Assembly (NCBI GenBank): GCA_003946805.1
Contig: RPSH01000002.1
Location: 124,001 to 188,000 of the forward strand
Length of the DNA stretch: 64,000 bases
Direction: 5' to 3'
From: Bacillus sp. 2B10
GTDB lineage: Bacteria; Pseudomonadota; Alphaproteobacteria; Sphingomonadales; Sphingomonadaceae
Below, piece after piece: positions 1-8,085 of the stretch. The position numbers and the translations under genes are program-made. The notes beneath the pieces are model-generated. The model did not search any database. It was not told the DNA's origin and worked only from the letters and a program-made list of their open reading frames with translations. The stretch's first letter is position 1. Every line of letters starts with the position of its first letter.

Positions 1-356
1 AGCACGGCCTGCGGTTCTTCAGCCTGTTCGCGCCGAAGGGCACGCCGATCCCGGTGCTGCTGCTGGTCGCACCGATCGAGTTCGTGTCGTTCATGGTCCG
101 CCCGTTCAGTCTCGCGCTGCGACTGTTCGTGGCGATGACCGCGGGCCACATCCTGTTGAAGGTGCTGGCGGGCTTCATCATCAATTCGACCGCGACCGGT
201 GCCGGCATCGGCGTGCTGGTCAGCGTGCCCAGCTTCGCGCTGATGGTCGGCGTGTCGGCCCTCGAAATGCTGGTCGCCGGCGTGCAGGCATATGTCTTCG
301 CGCTGCTGACCTCGCTCTACATCAACGATGCCGTGCACCTGCACGACCATCACTGA
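1..356 (+). CDS. atpB: F0F1 ATP synthase subunit a, C-terminal part
   Basis: This is the 3' end of the gene for the membrane subunit a of the F0 proton channel. The reading frame enters at base 3 and runs to a TGA at 354-356, giving about 117 residues. The visible part has the family's helix-4/5 region with the essential arginine context (FSLALRLFVAMTAGHILL) and the C-terminal helix ending near a His-rich tail (HLHDHH). It is followed 40 bases later by subunit c and then b' and b, the usual alphaproteobacterial F0 order. The 5' part and any atpI lie outside the window. Confidence 0.95.
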   Translation, partial: HGLRFFSLFAPKGTPIPVLLLVAPIEFVSFMVRPFSLALRLFVAMTAGHILLKVLAGFIINSTATGAGIGVLVSVPSFALMVGVSALEMLVAGVQAYVFALLTSLYINDAVHLHDHH

Positions 357-396
357 TCCCAACCAACATACAGATTTTTCCAAGGGAGTTTTCGAC

Positions 397-624
397 ATGG
401 AAGCAGACGCCATCAAGTTCCTCGGCGCCGGTCTCGCAGCCATCGGTGCCGGCCTCGCCGCACTCGGCGTGGGCAACGTCTTCGCCGCTTTCCTGCAGGG
501 CGCGCTGCGCAACCCGTCGGCCGCTGCCGGCCAGCAGGGCAACATGTTCATCGGCTTCGCCGCCGCCGAACTTCTCGGCCTGCTGGCGTTCGTCGTCGCC
601 GTGCTGCTGATCTTCGTCGCGTAA
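397..624 (+). CDS. atpE: F0F1 ATP synthase subunit c
   Basis: A 75-residue proteolipid of the rotating c-ring. It forms a two-helix hairpin: the first helix has the glycine repeat (GAGLAAIGAGLAALGVG, residues 10-26), a polar loop RNP follows (38-40), and helix 2 carries the proton-binding carboxylate Glu58 in GFAAAELLG. I chose ATG 397 because AAGGGAG at 382-388 is well placed and MEADAIKFLGAGL is the family N-terminus; an upstream in-frame extension through the atpB stop is not credible. It lies between atpB and the b' gene. Sequence alone does not settle whether the ring uses H+ or Na+, but the usual Na+ ligands are not evident. Confidence 0.96.
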   Translation: MEADAIKFLGAGLAAIGAGLAALGVGNVFAAFLQGALRNPSAAAGQQGNMFIGFAAAELLGLLAFVVAVLLIFVA

Positions 625-733
625 CAGCGTGACGCCCGGCGCGGGGTTTGCCCGCGCCGGATCTCCGGCCCCTTGCGGGCCGGTTTCGGCCGGGCGATGG
701 CGCCCGGTCGACCAGACCAATACGGGACGTTTC

Positions 734-1225
734 ATGCCGCAAATCGAGCAGCTCGCCGCGACCTGGGGGTCGCAGGTCTTCTGGCTGGTGCTGACCTTCG
801 GCATCGTGTTCCTCGTCGTGGGCCTCGGCATGGTGCCCAGGGTGCAGGGCACGGTCGACAAGCGCGACCAGGGCATCGCCGCCGACCTCGCCGCCGCCGA
901 TCGCGCGCGCGCAGAGGCCGACGCGACCGAAGCGGCATGGCGCACCCGCGAAAACGCCAGCCGCGAAGCCGCGCAGAAGCTGCTTGCCGAAGCCCGTGCC
1001 AAGGGTGCGGCGGCGACCGCCGAACGGCTGGCCGCCGCCAATGCCGAGGTGCAGGCGCGCGTCGCGCAAGCCGGAGCCGACATCGCCGAGCAGCGCAGCG
1101 CCGCGCTCGGTCAGATCGAACAGGTCGCCGCCGAAGCCGCGCAGGCGATCGTCGCCCGCGTGTCGGGCGTGCAGGTCAGCGAACAGGACGCGCAGGGCGC
1201 GGTGAAGGCGGTGCTCCATGGCTAA
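734..1225 (+). CDS. atpF2: F0F1 ATP synthase subunit b' (second stalk subunit)
   Basis: A 163-residue peripheral-stalk subunit. One transmembrane helix near residues 15-37 (VFWLVLTFGIVFLVVGLGMV) is followed by a long Ala/Glu/Arg-rich helix expected to dimerise with subunit b. The start MPQ is typical of the b' form found in alphaproteobacteria and phototrophs, which carry two different b genes. The upstream in-frame codons to 629 are Gly/Pro/Arg-rich and unlike the family, so ATG 734 is preferred. The 3' end overlaps the next gene by 8 bases, suggesting translational coupling and equal stoichiometry of b' and b. Confidence 0.92.
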   Translation: MPQIEQLAATWGSQVFWLVLTFGIVFLVVGLGMVPRVQGTVDKRDQGIAADLAAADRARAEADATEAAWRTRENASREAAQKLLAEARAKGAAATAERLAAANAEVQARVAQAGADIAEQRSAALGQIEQVAAEAAQAIVARVSGVQVSEQDAQGAVKAVLHG

Positions 1226-1850
1226 TCCCAACGTCGCCCAGCATGGTAGCCCCACGTTGAACGAAGCGATTCACGAAGAGGGCCTGCCCCGCACCGGTGG
1301 CGATGCCGTCGGCAGCGAGCATGGCAGCGTGACCGGCGCCAACCATCCCGATCCGACCGCGCTGGGCCTCGACGGCACCGCATGGGTCAGCGCGGCGATG
1401 CTGATCTTCCTGATCGTGCTGGTCGTGAAGGGCGTTCCCGCCGTGATCGGTCGCCTGCTCGACGGACAGATCGCCGCGATCCGTACCCGCCTCGACGAAG
1501 CGCGCACGCTGCGTGCCGAGGCCGAGGCGCTGCGCGACGAATATACCGCAAAGATCGCCGGGATCGAGGCGCAGGCCGCCGAGATGGTCGCCCATGCCGA
1601 AGCCGAGGCGCAGGGCCTGCTGGCCAAGGCCGAGGCCGACGCCGCCGACCTGACCCAGCGCCGCGCGAAGATGGCGACCGACAAGATCGCCGCCGCCGAA
1701 CGCGCCGCTATCGCCGAGGTCCGCGCGACCGCCGCCGATGCCGCCGCCAAGGCCGCCGGCGCGCTGATCTCCACGCACCTGACCGGCGATGCCGATCGCG
1801 CGCTGGTCGACCGCACCATCGCCGGGCTGGGTGGCAACCGGCTGAACTGA
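1218..1850 (+). CDS. atpF: F0F1 ATP synthase subunit b
   Basis: A 210-residue b subunit. It has an unusual N-terminal hydrophilic extension of about 55 residues before the single transmembrane helix (VSAAMLIFLIVLVVKGV, about residues 57-73), then a long charged Ala-rich helix for the stator. Canonical b subunits are about 155-165 residues, so the extension is the odd feature here; related sphingomonads also appear to have long N-termini, but that is recollection, not a search. The ATG at 1218 lies inside the end of the b' gene. A later start inside the extension cannot be excluded. Confidence 0.9.
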   Translation: MANPNVAQHGSPTLNEAIHEEGLPRTGGDAVGSEHGSVTGANHPDPTALGLDGTAWVSAAMLIFLIVLVVKGVPAVIGRLLDGQIAAIRTRLDEARTLRAEAEALRDEYTAKIAGIEAQAAEMVAHAEAEAQGLLAKAEADAADLTQRRAKMATDKIAAAERAAIAEVRATAADAAAKAAGALISTHLTGDADRALVDRTIAGLGGNRLN

Positions 1851-2449
1851 TGGCGTCGCACCGGACCCCGCGGTTTCAGCTGACGCGGCTGACCCAATGG
1901 TCCGGTCGCGAACCGCGGCGGCTGTTCTGGCCGTGGGTTGCCTGTGTCATGGTCTTGAACATGATCGCGGGGATGGCTGCGGGCGTGCCGATGGTCTTCG
2001 GCATCGTACGCAACATGGCGGCGTTCGCTGCCGCCCACCCCGATCGGGCCACGGTCACCTCTGGACCGGGCCAGTATTCCGTGCAGATCGACGGGCCGGT
2101 TCCGCCCGAACTGATGCTGGAGCCGATGCGCGGGTTCATGCCCGTCGTCGCGATCGTCGCGCTGCTGTCGGTCCTGCTGCTCGCGGCGGCGGTCGTGCGG
2201 CGATTGCACGATTCGGGGCGTCGAGGCTGGTGGGGGCTGCTGCCGCTGCCATTTCTCGCCACCGGTTTGATCGCGATGATCGTCGTGTTCGGCCGCGTCG
2301 GCTTCTCGCCGGCCGAGCCGGATGTCGTACCGTTCGTCGTGCTGTTCCTGAACAACATCCTGTACCTTGCGGCGCTCGCCCTCCTAGTCGTGCAGCTGTG
2401 CCGGCCGAGCGACCCCGGACCCAACCGGTTCGGTCCGCCGCTGGACTGA
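1850..2449 (+). CDS. DUF805-family membrane protein
   Basis: A 199-residue inner-membrane protein with about four hydrophobic segments (roughly 20-50, 95-120, 130-155, 165-190). The motif RRLHDSGRRGWWGLLPL after the second helix pair is the signature of the DUF805 family, whose function is unknown. The ATG overlaps the atpF stop codon by one base (TGATG), so it is probably translated with the ATP synthase genes. No direct link between DUF805 and ATP synthase is established; the co-transcription is inferred from spacing only. Confidence 0.8.
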   Translation: MASHRTPRFQLTRLTQWSGREPRRLFWPWVACVMVLNMIAGMAAGVPMVFGIVRNMAAFAAAHPDRATVTSGPGQYSVQIDGPVPPELMLEPMRGFMPVVAIVALLSVLLLAAAVVRRLHDSGRRGWWGLLPLPFLATGLIAMIVVFGRVGFSPAEPDVVPFVVLFLNNILYLAALALLVVQLCRPSDPGPNRFGPPLD

Positions 2450-2456
2450 CGTTTCG

Positions 2457-2484
2457 CACGGCCTCTTTCGGGTTTCCGGCCGTG
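2457..2484 (+). terminator. hairpin between DUF805 gene and SMR exporter
   Basis: A perfect 7-bp inverted repeat CACGGCC/GGCCGTG with a 14-base loop follows the DUF805 stop by 7 bases. There is no T-run after it, so it may be a weak terminator or simply a leader hairpin of the downstream exporter. It does not show the tandem ACGR-loop hairpins of a guanidine-II riboswitch. Confidence 0.3.
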
Positions 2485-2521
2485 CCCTTCCCGTTCCGAG
2501 CCCGCAAATGGAGAAAGCGAT

Positions 2522-2842
2522 ATGGCATGGGCCATTCTCGCGGTTGCGGTCGTGTGTGAAATCATCTGGGCGCTCAGCCTGAAATGGGCGGCGGGGCAGG
2601 GGACGCTGCTCGCCTCCACCGTGCCGATCACCCTGTCGTTCGTGAACATGGGACTGCTGGCGCTGGCGATGCGCGGCATTCCCGCCGGTACCGCCTATGC
2701 GGTGTGGACCGGGCTGGGTGCGGTCGGCGTCATCATCGGCGGCGCGGTGCTGTTCGGCGAACGGATCGCGCCGCTGCAGGCCGGGTTCATGGTGCTGATC
2801 GTGGTCGGCGTCGTCGGCACGAAGCTGTTTGCGCAGGCGTGA
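2522..2842 (+). CDS. sugE: SMR-family exporter, guanidinium exporter (Gdx/SugE) type
   Basis: A 106-residue four-helix small multidrug resistance protein. Glu13 (AVVCEIIWALSLK) is the conserved coupling carboxylate of helix 1, and the W-x-G-L-G-A-V-G pattern in helix 3 (AVWTGLGAVGVIIGG) together with PAGTAYAVW places it with the SugE/Gdx branch rather than the EmrE branch. The Gdx subgroup exports guanidinium in exchange for protons as antiparallel dimers; assignment to that substrate is by family. GGAGAAAG precedes the ATG. It stands alone and is followed by a GC-rich hairpin; I see no guanidine riboswitch in the 72-base leader. Confidence 0.85.
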   Translation: MAWAILAVAVVCEIIWALSLKWAAGQGTLLASTVPITLSFVNMGLLALAMRGIPAGTAYAVWTGLGAVGVIIGGAVLFGERIAPLQAGFMVLIVVGVVGTKLFAQA

Positions 2843-2849
2843 TCGCGCC

Positions 2850-2898
2850 GCCGCCGCCACGATGCGGGCAGATGACGGCGAAGCGCCGTGGCGGCGGC
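2850..2898 (+). terminator. GC-rich 12-bp hairpin after sugE
   Basis: Arms at 2850-2861 and 2887-2898 (GCCGCCGCCACG / CGTGGCGGCGGC) are perfectly complementary with a 25-base spacer. It lies 8 bases after the sugE stop. There is no T-run, so it is only terminator-like. Confidence 0.35.
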
Positions 2899-2990
2899 AC
2901 GCGCCACCGGCCGACGGACGCGCGCCGCTTGGCGAGGGCGGGACGGGGCGCTAAGTCCTGCATGGGCACCATGCCCATGGAGAGTTCCCT

Positions 2991-3299
2991 GTGAAATTCC
3001 TGATGACTGCCATGCTGATCGCGACCCCGGTCGCCGTTGTCGCCCAGACCGCACCGACCTCCGCCCCCGCTCCGGCGCCGGCCGCCGCCAGGCTGACCAT
3101 CGACAGCAGCATCGAGACGATCGCCGCGAATCCGAAGGGCAAGGCGATCCTCGATGCCAACTTCCCCGGCATGGTCGCGCACGAATCCTATGCGATGTTC
3201 AAGGGCATGAGCCTGAAGCAGGTGCAGCCCTATGCCAATGGCCGCATCACCGACGAACAGGTCGCGAAGGTTGCGGCCGAACTGGCCAAGCTGAACTGA
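2991..3299 (+). CDS. small secreted protein of unknown function
   Basis: A 102-residue protein with a clear signal peptide (MKFLMTAMLIATPVAVVAQ) followed by a Pro/Ala linker and a compact 60-residue domain containing NPKGKAILDANFPG, MFKGMSLKQVQPY and ITDEQVAKVAAEL. This C-terminal pattern resembles a small domain seen at the ends of some sphingomonad secreted enzymes; I do not know its function. Start is GTG 2991 behind GGAGAG (2979-2984). A perfect 8-bp hairpin CATGGGCA-CCA-TGCCCATG (2961-2979) abuts the ribosome-binding site. Its stop is separated by one base from the next gene, suggesting co-transcription. Confidence 0.75.
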   Translation: MKFLMTAMLIATPVAVVAQTAPTSAPAPAPAAARLTIDSSIETIAANPKGKAILDANFPGMVAHESYAMFKGMSLKQVQPYANGRITDEQVAKVAAELAKLN

Positions 3300-3300
3300 C

Positions 3301-4290
3301 ATGGTGCGCGTCGGCCTGATCGGGTTCGGCCTGGCCGGCGCGTCGTTCCACGCGCCGCTGATCGCGGGCGTCGAGGGGATGGAACTGGCGGCGATCGCCA
3401 CGTCGCGCCCGACCGATCGCTTTCCTCAGGCGGTGCGCCATGCCGATCCGGCGGCGCTGATCGCCGACGACGGTCTCGACCTGATCGTCATTGCCACTCC
3501 CAATAACAGCCACGCCCCGCTGGCGCAGGCGGCGCTGGCCGCCGGACGGCATGTCGTCGTCGACAAGCCGCTCGCCATCGACGATGCCGATGCGGTCGCG
3601 CTGGTGCAGCTGGCACGCGGCACCGGACGGCTGCTCAGCGTGTTCCACAACCGTCGCTGGGACAGCGACTTCCTGACCGTCGAGCGCCTGCTGCGCGAGG
3701 AGGCGCTGGGTGAGGTGCTGCTGGCCGAGTTCCGTTGGGACCGGTTCCGCCCGGCGATCAAGCCCGGCTGGCGCGAGGAGGGCGGCCCGGGTAGCGGGCT
3801 GCTTAACGACCTCGGCCCGCATATGATCGATCAGGCGATCCGCCTGTTCGGCATGCCCGACGCGGTCGCGGGCGATGTGCTGACGCAGCGTCCGGCTGCG
3901 GGCGTCGACGACTATTTCGAGATCGTGCTGCGCTATGGCGATCGCCGCGTGACGATCGGCTCGGCCTCGCTGGTCGCCGCGCCGCGCCCCCGCTTCGCGC
4001 TACACGGGACGAAGGGCAGCTTCGTCAAATACGGCATCGACCCGCAGGAAGCGGTGCTGCGCGCCGGCGGCATGCCGACTGACAACGGCTATGGCATCGA
4101 ACTCGACAGCGCGTGGGGGCTGCTGACCGACGCAGAGGGCAATGCCCGTCCGGTCCGGTCGGAGGCCGGCAACTGGCGCGGCTATTACCGCGCGATGCGC
4201 GACGCCATCCGCGGCGGGGGCGAGGTGCCGGTCGATCCGGCCGATGCGGTGCGGGGCTTGCGGATCATCGCGGCGGCGCGGGCGGGGTAG
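3301..4290 (+). CDS. Gfo/Idh/MocA-family NAD(P)-dependent oxidoreductase
   Basis: A 329-residue dehydrogenase. The Rossmann motif GLIGFGLAG is at residues 5-13, the conserved DKP (VVVDKPLA) at 88-90, and the C-terminal Gfo/Idh sheet domain contains GSGLLNDLGPHMIDQ with the likely catalytic His. Family members oxidise or reduce sugars, inositols or related polyols; the substrate cannot be read from sequence. It resembles the YdgJ/scyllo-inositol dehydrogenase branch in having FHAPLI near the N-terminus. Starts one base after the stop of the secreted protein; a long palindromic repeat follows. Confidence 0.85.
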   Translation: MVRVGLIGFGLAGASFHAPLIAGVEGMELAAIATSRPTDRFPQAVRHADPAALIADDGLDLIVIATPNNSHAPLAQAALAAGRHVVVDKPLAIDDADAVALVQLARGTGRLLSVFHNRRWDSDFLTVERLLREEALGEVLLAEFRWDRFRPAIKPGWREEGGPGSGLLNDLGPHMIDQAIRLFGMPDAVAGDVLTQRPAAGVDDYFEIVLRYGDRRVTIGSASLVAAPRPRFALHGTKGSFVKYGIDPQEAVLRAGGMPTDNGYGIELDSAWGLLTDAEGNARPVRSEAGNWRGYYRAMRDAIRGGGEVPVDPADAVRGLRIIAAARAG

Positions 4291-4305
4291 CTCTTTTCCG
4301 TTTGG

Positions 4306-4403
4306 CCGCAGACGTCATCCCAGCGCAGGCTGGGATATTCCCCGGTTCTTTCCGCGTCCTTGCAACGGGAATGCCCCAGCCTGCGCTGGGGCGACGTCTG
4401 CGG
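4306..4403. repeat. family A palindromic repeat, copy 1
   Basis: Outer arms CCGCAGACGTCATCCCAGCG... and its near-complement ending ...GGCGACGTCTGCGG enclose a spacer. Each arm has its own short inner palindrome (CCCAGCGCAGGCTGGG and CCCCAGCCTGCGCTGGGG), so the unit is a double REP/BIME-like element. It fills the gap between the oxidoreductase and uvrC. Confidence 0.85.
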
Positions 4404-4464
4404 CGGGGTGCGATCGCTTTGCACCGACTGGCGCAACCGCCCGGCACGTCCTAAATCGGCGGCA

Positions 4465-6396
4465 ATGTCGGAAACCCCCAACGCCCCCAATCGCTTCCAC
4501 GAGGACAAGGCCAGCTTCACCGTGCGCGGGTCGGATGCGCCGGACATCGACGCCGGGGTCGCCGCGATCCGCAACGTGCTGGCGACGCTGCCCGTGCGCC
4601 CGGGCGTCTACCGGATGCAGGATGCGCGCGGCGAGGTGCTGTATGTCGGCAAGGCGCGCGCGCTCAAGAACCGCGTGGCGAACTATACGCAGGTCACCCG
4701 CCTGACCAGGCGGTTGCAGCGGATGGTGTCGCAGACCCGGTCGATGACGATCGTCACCACCAACAACGAGGCGGAGGCGCTGCTGCTCGAAGCGCAGCTC
4801 ATCAAACGCTATCGTCCGCCCTACAACGTGTTGCTGCGCGACGATAAGTCGTTCCCGTTCATCCTGCTGCGCGCCGATCACGACTTTCCGCGCATCCAGA
4901 AGCATCGCGGCGCCCGCCGGGCGAAGGGCAATTATTATGGCCCCTTCGCCAGTGCCGGGTCGGTGACGCAGACGCTGAACGCGCTGCAGAAGCTGTTCCT
5001 GCTGCGCTCGTGCACCGACGGCTTCTTCAAGACGCGCGACCGGCCGTGCCTGCTGTACCAGATCAAGCGCTGTTCGGCCCCGTGCGTGGGGCGCATCGAT
5101 CAGGACGCCTATGCCGAGCTGATTGCCGACGCGAAGGATTTTCTCGGCGGCAAGTCGACCAGGGTGCAGGCGAAGCTGGGCGTGCAGATGCAGGCGGCGG
5201 CGGAGCGACAGGACTTCGAACTCGCCGCCGTGCTGCGCGACCGGCTGAAGGCGCTGACATTCATCCAAGGCAGTCAGGCGATCAACGCCGATGGCGTCGG
5301 CGACGCCGACATCTTCGCCATGGCCGCGCGCGAGGGGACGATCGGCATCCAGGCGTTCTTCATCCGCGGTGGCCAGAACTGGGGCCATCGCAGCTTCTTC
5401 CCGGCGCACACCAACGACGTGCCCGAGGACGAGGTGATGTCGGCATTCCTGATGCAGTTCTACGAAGAGGTCCCGCCGCCGCGCAACGTCTTCGTCGACC
5501 GCGATCTGGCGGAAGGCGAGGTGCTGGCCGAGGCGATGGCCGAGCGCGCCGGGTTCAAGGTCGCGCTGTCGGTCCCGCAGCGCGGGGTGCGCCGCCGCCT
5601 GCTCGATCAGGCGAAGCGCAATGCCGAGGAGGCGCTGGAACGGCGCAACGCCGAATCGACGACGCAGGCCAGGCTGCTGCGCGAGGTCGCCGACCTGTTC
5701 GAGCTGGAGGGGCCGCCGAACCGGATCGAGGTGTACGACAACAGCCATATCCAGGGGACGAACGCGCTGGGCGCGATGGTCGTCGCCGGGCCGGAGGGCT
5801 TCCGCAAGGGCCAGTATCGCAAGTTCAACATCAAGCAGGCGCAGACCAACGACGACTTCGCGATGATGAAGGAGGTGCTGACCCGCCGCTTCGCCCGCGC
5901 GCAGGAGGAAAATCCCGACCGCGAGATCGACCGCGACGGCAATGGCTGGCCCGACCTCGTCCTGATCGACGGGGGCAAGGGACAGTTGAGCGCGGCGAAG
6001 GCGGTGCTGGAGGACCTCGGCATCGAGGACGTCTGCATGGTGGGGGTGGCGAAGGGCCCGCATCACGGCCGCGACGGGCGCGAGGTGTTCCACCTGATGG
6101 ACGGGCGCGAACTGACGCTGCCGGTCAACTCGCCGGTGCTGTTCTATCTTCAGCGACTGCGCGACGAGGTCCACCGCTTCGTCATCGGCGCGCACCGCGA
6201 CAAGCGGTCGAAGGCGATCGGCGCGAGTCCGCTCGACGACGTGCCCGGCATCGGGCCGGCACGGAAAAAGGCGCTGCTGATGCACTTCGGCACCGCCCGC
6301 GCGGTGCGCAACGCCAGTCTCGAGGATCTGCAAAAGGCGCCTGGAGTCAGCCGGGCGATGGCGCAGGGGGTCTATGACTTCTTCCACGCCCGCTGA
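4465..6396 (+). CDS. uvrC: excinuclease ABC subunit C
   Basis: UvrC makes both incisions in nucleotide excision repair after UvrAB marks the lesion. The 643-residue product has the GIY-YIG endonuclease at residues 45-75 (RPGVYRM, VLYVGKA), a UVR/UvrB-contacting segment around residue 240-270 (AERQDFELAAVLRDRL), the RNase H-like second nuclease with its conserved DGGKGQL aspartate, and C-terminal helix-hairpin-helix motifs (DVPGIGPARKKALL). Start ATG 4465 is chosen because earlier in-frame codons lie in the repeat element. Its last 23 bases overlap the small CcdA-like gene. Confidence 0.96.
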   Translation: MSETPNAPNRFHEDKASFTVRGSDAPDIDAGVAAIRNVLATLPVRPGVYRMQDARGEVLYVGKARALKNRVANYTQVTRLTRRLQRMVSQTRSMTIVTTNNEAEALLLEAQLIKRYRPPYNVLLRDDKSFPFILLRADHDFPRIQKHRGARRAKGNYYGPFASAGSVTQTLNALQKLFLLRSCTDGFFKTRDRPCLLYQIKRCSAPCVGRIDQDAYAELIADAKDFLGGKSTRVQAKLGVQMQAAAERQDFELAAVLRDRLKALTFIQGSQAINADGVGDADIFAMAAREGTIGIQAFFIRGGQNWGHRSFFPAHTNDVPEDEVMSAFLMQFYEEVPPPRNVFVDRDLAEGEVLAEAMAERAGFKVALSVPQRGVRRRLLDQAKRNAEEALERRNAESTTQARLLREVADLFELEGPPNRIEVYDNSHIQGTNALGAMVVAGPEGFRKGQYRKFNIKQAQTNDDFAMMKEVLTRRFARAQEENPDREIDRDGNGWPDLVLIDGGKGQLSAAKAVLEDLGIEDVCMVGVAKGPHHGRDGREVFHLMDGRELTLPVNSPVLFYLQRLRDEVHRFVIGAHRDKRSKAIGASPLDDVPGIGPARKKALLMHFGTARAVRNASLEDLQKAPGVSRAMAQGVYDFFHAR

Positions 6397-6583
6397 CGTC
6401 GCGCTCGACGTCGCGCTGGTCGCGCAGGCACAGGCAGCGGGGATCGACGTCGCGGCGACCTGCCACGGTGCGCTGCGTCATGCGATCGACGAGACGGCGC
6501 GGGCCGGGTTGCGTCAGGAGACGGCGGCGGCGATCGTCGAGTGGAACGACTGGGTAGGCACGCCCCCGCAACCGGACGGATAG
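6374..6583 (+). CDS. orphan CcdA-like antitoxin-type small protein
   Basis: A 69-residue protein whose pattern (LVAQAQAAGIDVAATCHGALRHAIDE ... AAAIVEWNDWVG) matches the CcdA antitoxin layout: an N-terminal ribbon-helix-helix-like part, then a C-terminal segment normally containing EN-A-I-x-x-Y-N-x-W-V that wraps the CcdB toxin. No ccdB-like gene follows; the next 100 bases are a palindromic repeat. The ATG lies within the uvrC coding end, a strange setting for an antitoxin. It could be a relic of a lost module or a chromosomal homologue with another role. The family call is by eye from pattern. Confidence 0.6.
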   Translation: MTSSTPADVALDVALVAQAQAAGIDVAATCHGALRHAIDETARAGLRQETAAAIVEWNDWVGTPPQPDG

Positions 6584-6592
6584 CCCCGCGCC

Positions 6593-6684
6593 ACGAACGT
6601 CACCCCGGCGCAGGCTGGGGTCTCCAGCGGATCCTGCTGCGTGCACTACGGGGAGATCCCAGCCTGTGCCCGGATGACGTTCGT
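6593..6684. repeat. family A palindromic repeat, copy 2
   Basis: Arms ACGAACGTCACCCCGGCGCA... and ...GGATGACGTTCGT are inverted copies; each has an inner palindrome around GCGCAGGCTGG. It follows the orphan antitoxin gene by 10 bases. Confidence 0.8.
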
Positions 6685-6713
6685 TCAGATCGAACCGATC
6701 GGACGCAACGCCG

Positions 6714-6938
6714 TCAGGCCTGTCCGATCCCCCGCTGGATGAAACTGCGGATCGCGCGCCAGCGGCGCGCCTCGCCCGTGTCGCCGCGGCTCGTGGCGCA
6801 GGCGCTGTGCGATCCCGCCACCTTGGGCGCCTCGCGACCGTGCCGCGCGACGAGAAAGATGGCGTCGGTGCGGTCGATGTCGTCGATCATCCAGCCCTCC
6901 GGTAATAAAGTTACGCTCGCCAACGTGGCGTCTGCCAT
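6714..6938 (-). CDS. hypothetical small protein
   Basis: A 74-residue minus-strand frame beginning MADATLASVTLLPEGWMIDD. It has acidic, regular N-terminal sequence (GWMIDDIDRTDAIFLVARHG) and an Arg/Ser-rich C-terminus. I do not recognise a family. GGAACAGG precedes the ATG. Support is the protein-like N-terminal half and the AT-rich stretch (about 6940-7040) upstream, which looks like a promoter region for either strand. It may also be spurious. Confidence 0.4.
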   Translation of the reverse strand: MADATLASVTLLPEGWMIDDIDRTDAIFLVARHGREAPKVAGSHSACATSRGDTGEARRWRAIRSFIQRGIGQA

Positions 6939-7128
6939 TCCTGTTCCAGTTGGAAAAGCCCGATTTCACGCATTTTGCGGGGGCAAATATGTTACGATAC
7001 AGAAACAATATGCCGCACGTGCGAGATAGCGTGGTTAACGGCGCGTTGGTGCATGGCGTACGAATTATTCGGGCGCGACCGGTTGCGCTTCATGGGATTT
7101 TTACGCGGAATCGTGCAGGACATTGCCT

Positions 7129-8085
7129 ATGGCGACGCCGGTCTTCCTCACCATCGACACCGAATTGATGTGGCGGCACCACGCCGCCGCCCTGCCGGCC
7201 GATACCGTTATCGCCCGATCGCTCGAACCCGCCGGGGTCGGGGTGACGTGGCAGCTCGAACGGTTGCGCGCGCATGGGCTGAAGGCATGTTTCTTCGTCG
7301 ATCCGCTGCCCGCGCGGCTCTATGGCATGGGTGCCATCGCCCCGACGGTCGAGGCGATCCTGACGGCCGGGCAGGAGGTACAGCTGCACCTGCACCCCAA
7401 CTGGGTAGGCGCGGCGGTCGGCGACCGGGGGCAGGCGCATGGCCGGTTCGAACTGGTCGACCTGTCGCGGCAGGAGCAGCAGGACCTGCTGGGCGAGGCG
7501 CGCGACCTGCTGCGTGCGGCGGGCGCGTCCGATCCGGTGGCGTTCCGCGCCGGCAGCTACAGCGCCGACGACGCCACGATCGATGCGCTGGCGGCGCTCG
7601 GCTTCGCCTATGACAGCAGTCACAATGGCGCGCACCATCCATGGCCCAGCGCGATCTCCCTGCCGCCCGGGCTGATCGCGCCGGTCGCGCATCGCGGGAT
7701 GATCGAGCTGCCGGTCACCACCATCGCCATGCCGGGCGGCGGACGGCGGCATTTCCAGATCTGCGCGCTGTCGGCGGCGGAGATGCGCGCCGCGCTCGCC
7801 CATGCCGCCGCGAACGATCATGCGGCGGTGACGATCGTCAGCCACGGCTTCGAACTCGCCAACCGGCAGGGGACGCGCGCCAATCGCGTCCATGTCCGCC
7901 GGTTCGAGGCGCTGTGCGCGACGCTGGCCGGGCGCGCCGACGCGCTGCCTACCACCCATTTCCGCGACCGCCCGGTGCTGCGGCTGGGGCAGGACGACCG
8001 CCCGCTGCCCGCCAGTGCCGTGCGCACCCGGTGGCGACAGGTGGAACAGCTCTGGTCGAACATCGTCGAGGAACGCGCGGCGTGA
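7129..8085 (+). CDS. polysaccharide deacetylase (NodB-like) family protein
   Basis: A 318-residue protein with a divergent NodB fold. The opening strand FLTIDTEL supplies the Asp of the metal site, LHLHPNWVG gives the histidine pair, and FRAGSYSADDATIDAL is the later active-site strand of the family. Such proteins remove N- or O-acyl groups from glycans; substrate unknown. No signal peptide is visible. ATG 7129 is preferred over an upstream TTG because AGGA lies 9 bases before it. Its stop overlaps the next start (GTGA), and that partner is a CelD-type acetyltransferase, suggesting a two-gene glycan-modifying unit. A paralogue is at 28874-29857. Confidence 0.8.
   Translation: MATPVFLTIDTELMWRHHAAALPADTVIARSLEPAGVGVTWQLERLRAHGLKACFFVDPLPARLYGMGAIAPTVEAILTAGQEVQLHLHPNWVGAAVGDRGQAHGRFELVDLSRQEQQDLLGEARDLLRAAGASDPVAFRAGSYSADDATIDALAALGFAYDSSHNGAHHPWPSAISLPPGLIAPVAHRGMIELPVTTIAMPGGGRRHFQICALSAAEMRAALAHAAANDHAAVTIVSHGFELANRQGTRANRVHVRRFEALCATLAGRADALPTTHFRDRPVLRLGQDDRPLPASAVRTRWRQVEQLWSNIVEERAA

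Noticed and set aside
2450-2521. Guanidine riboswitch upstream of sugE
   Set aside because: Only a single 7-bp hairpin is present; neither ykkC-I core nor tandem ACGR loops are seen.
4315-6387. 690-codon minus-strand frame opposite uvrC
   Set aside because: Shadow of uvrC; no domain recognisable.
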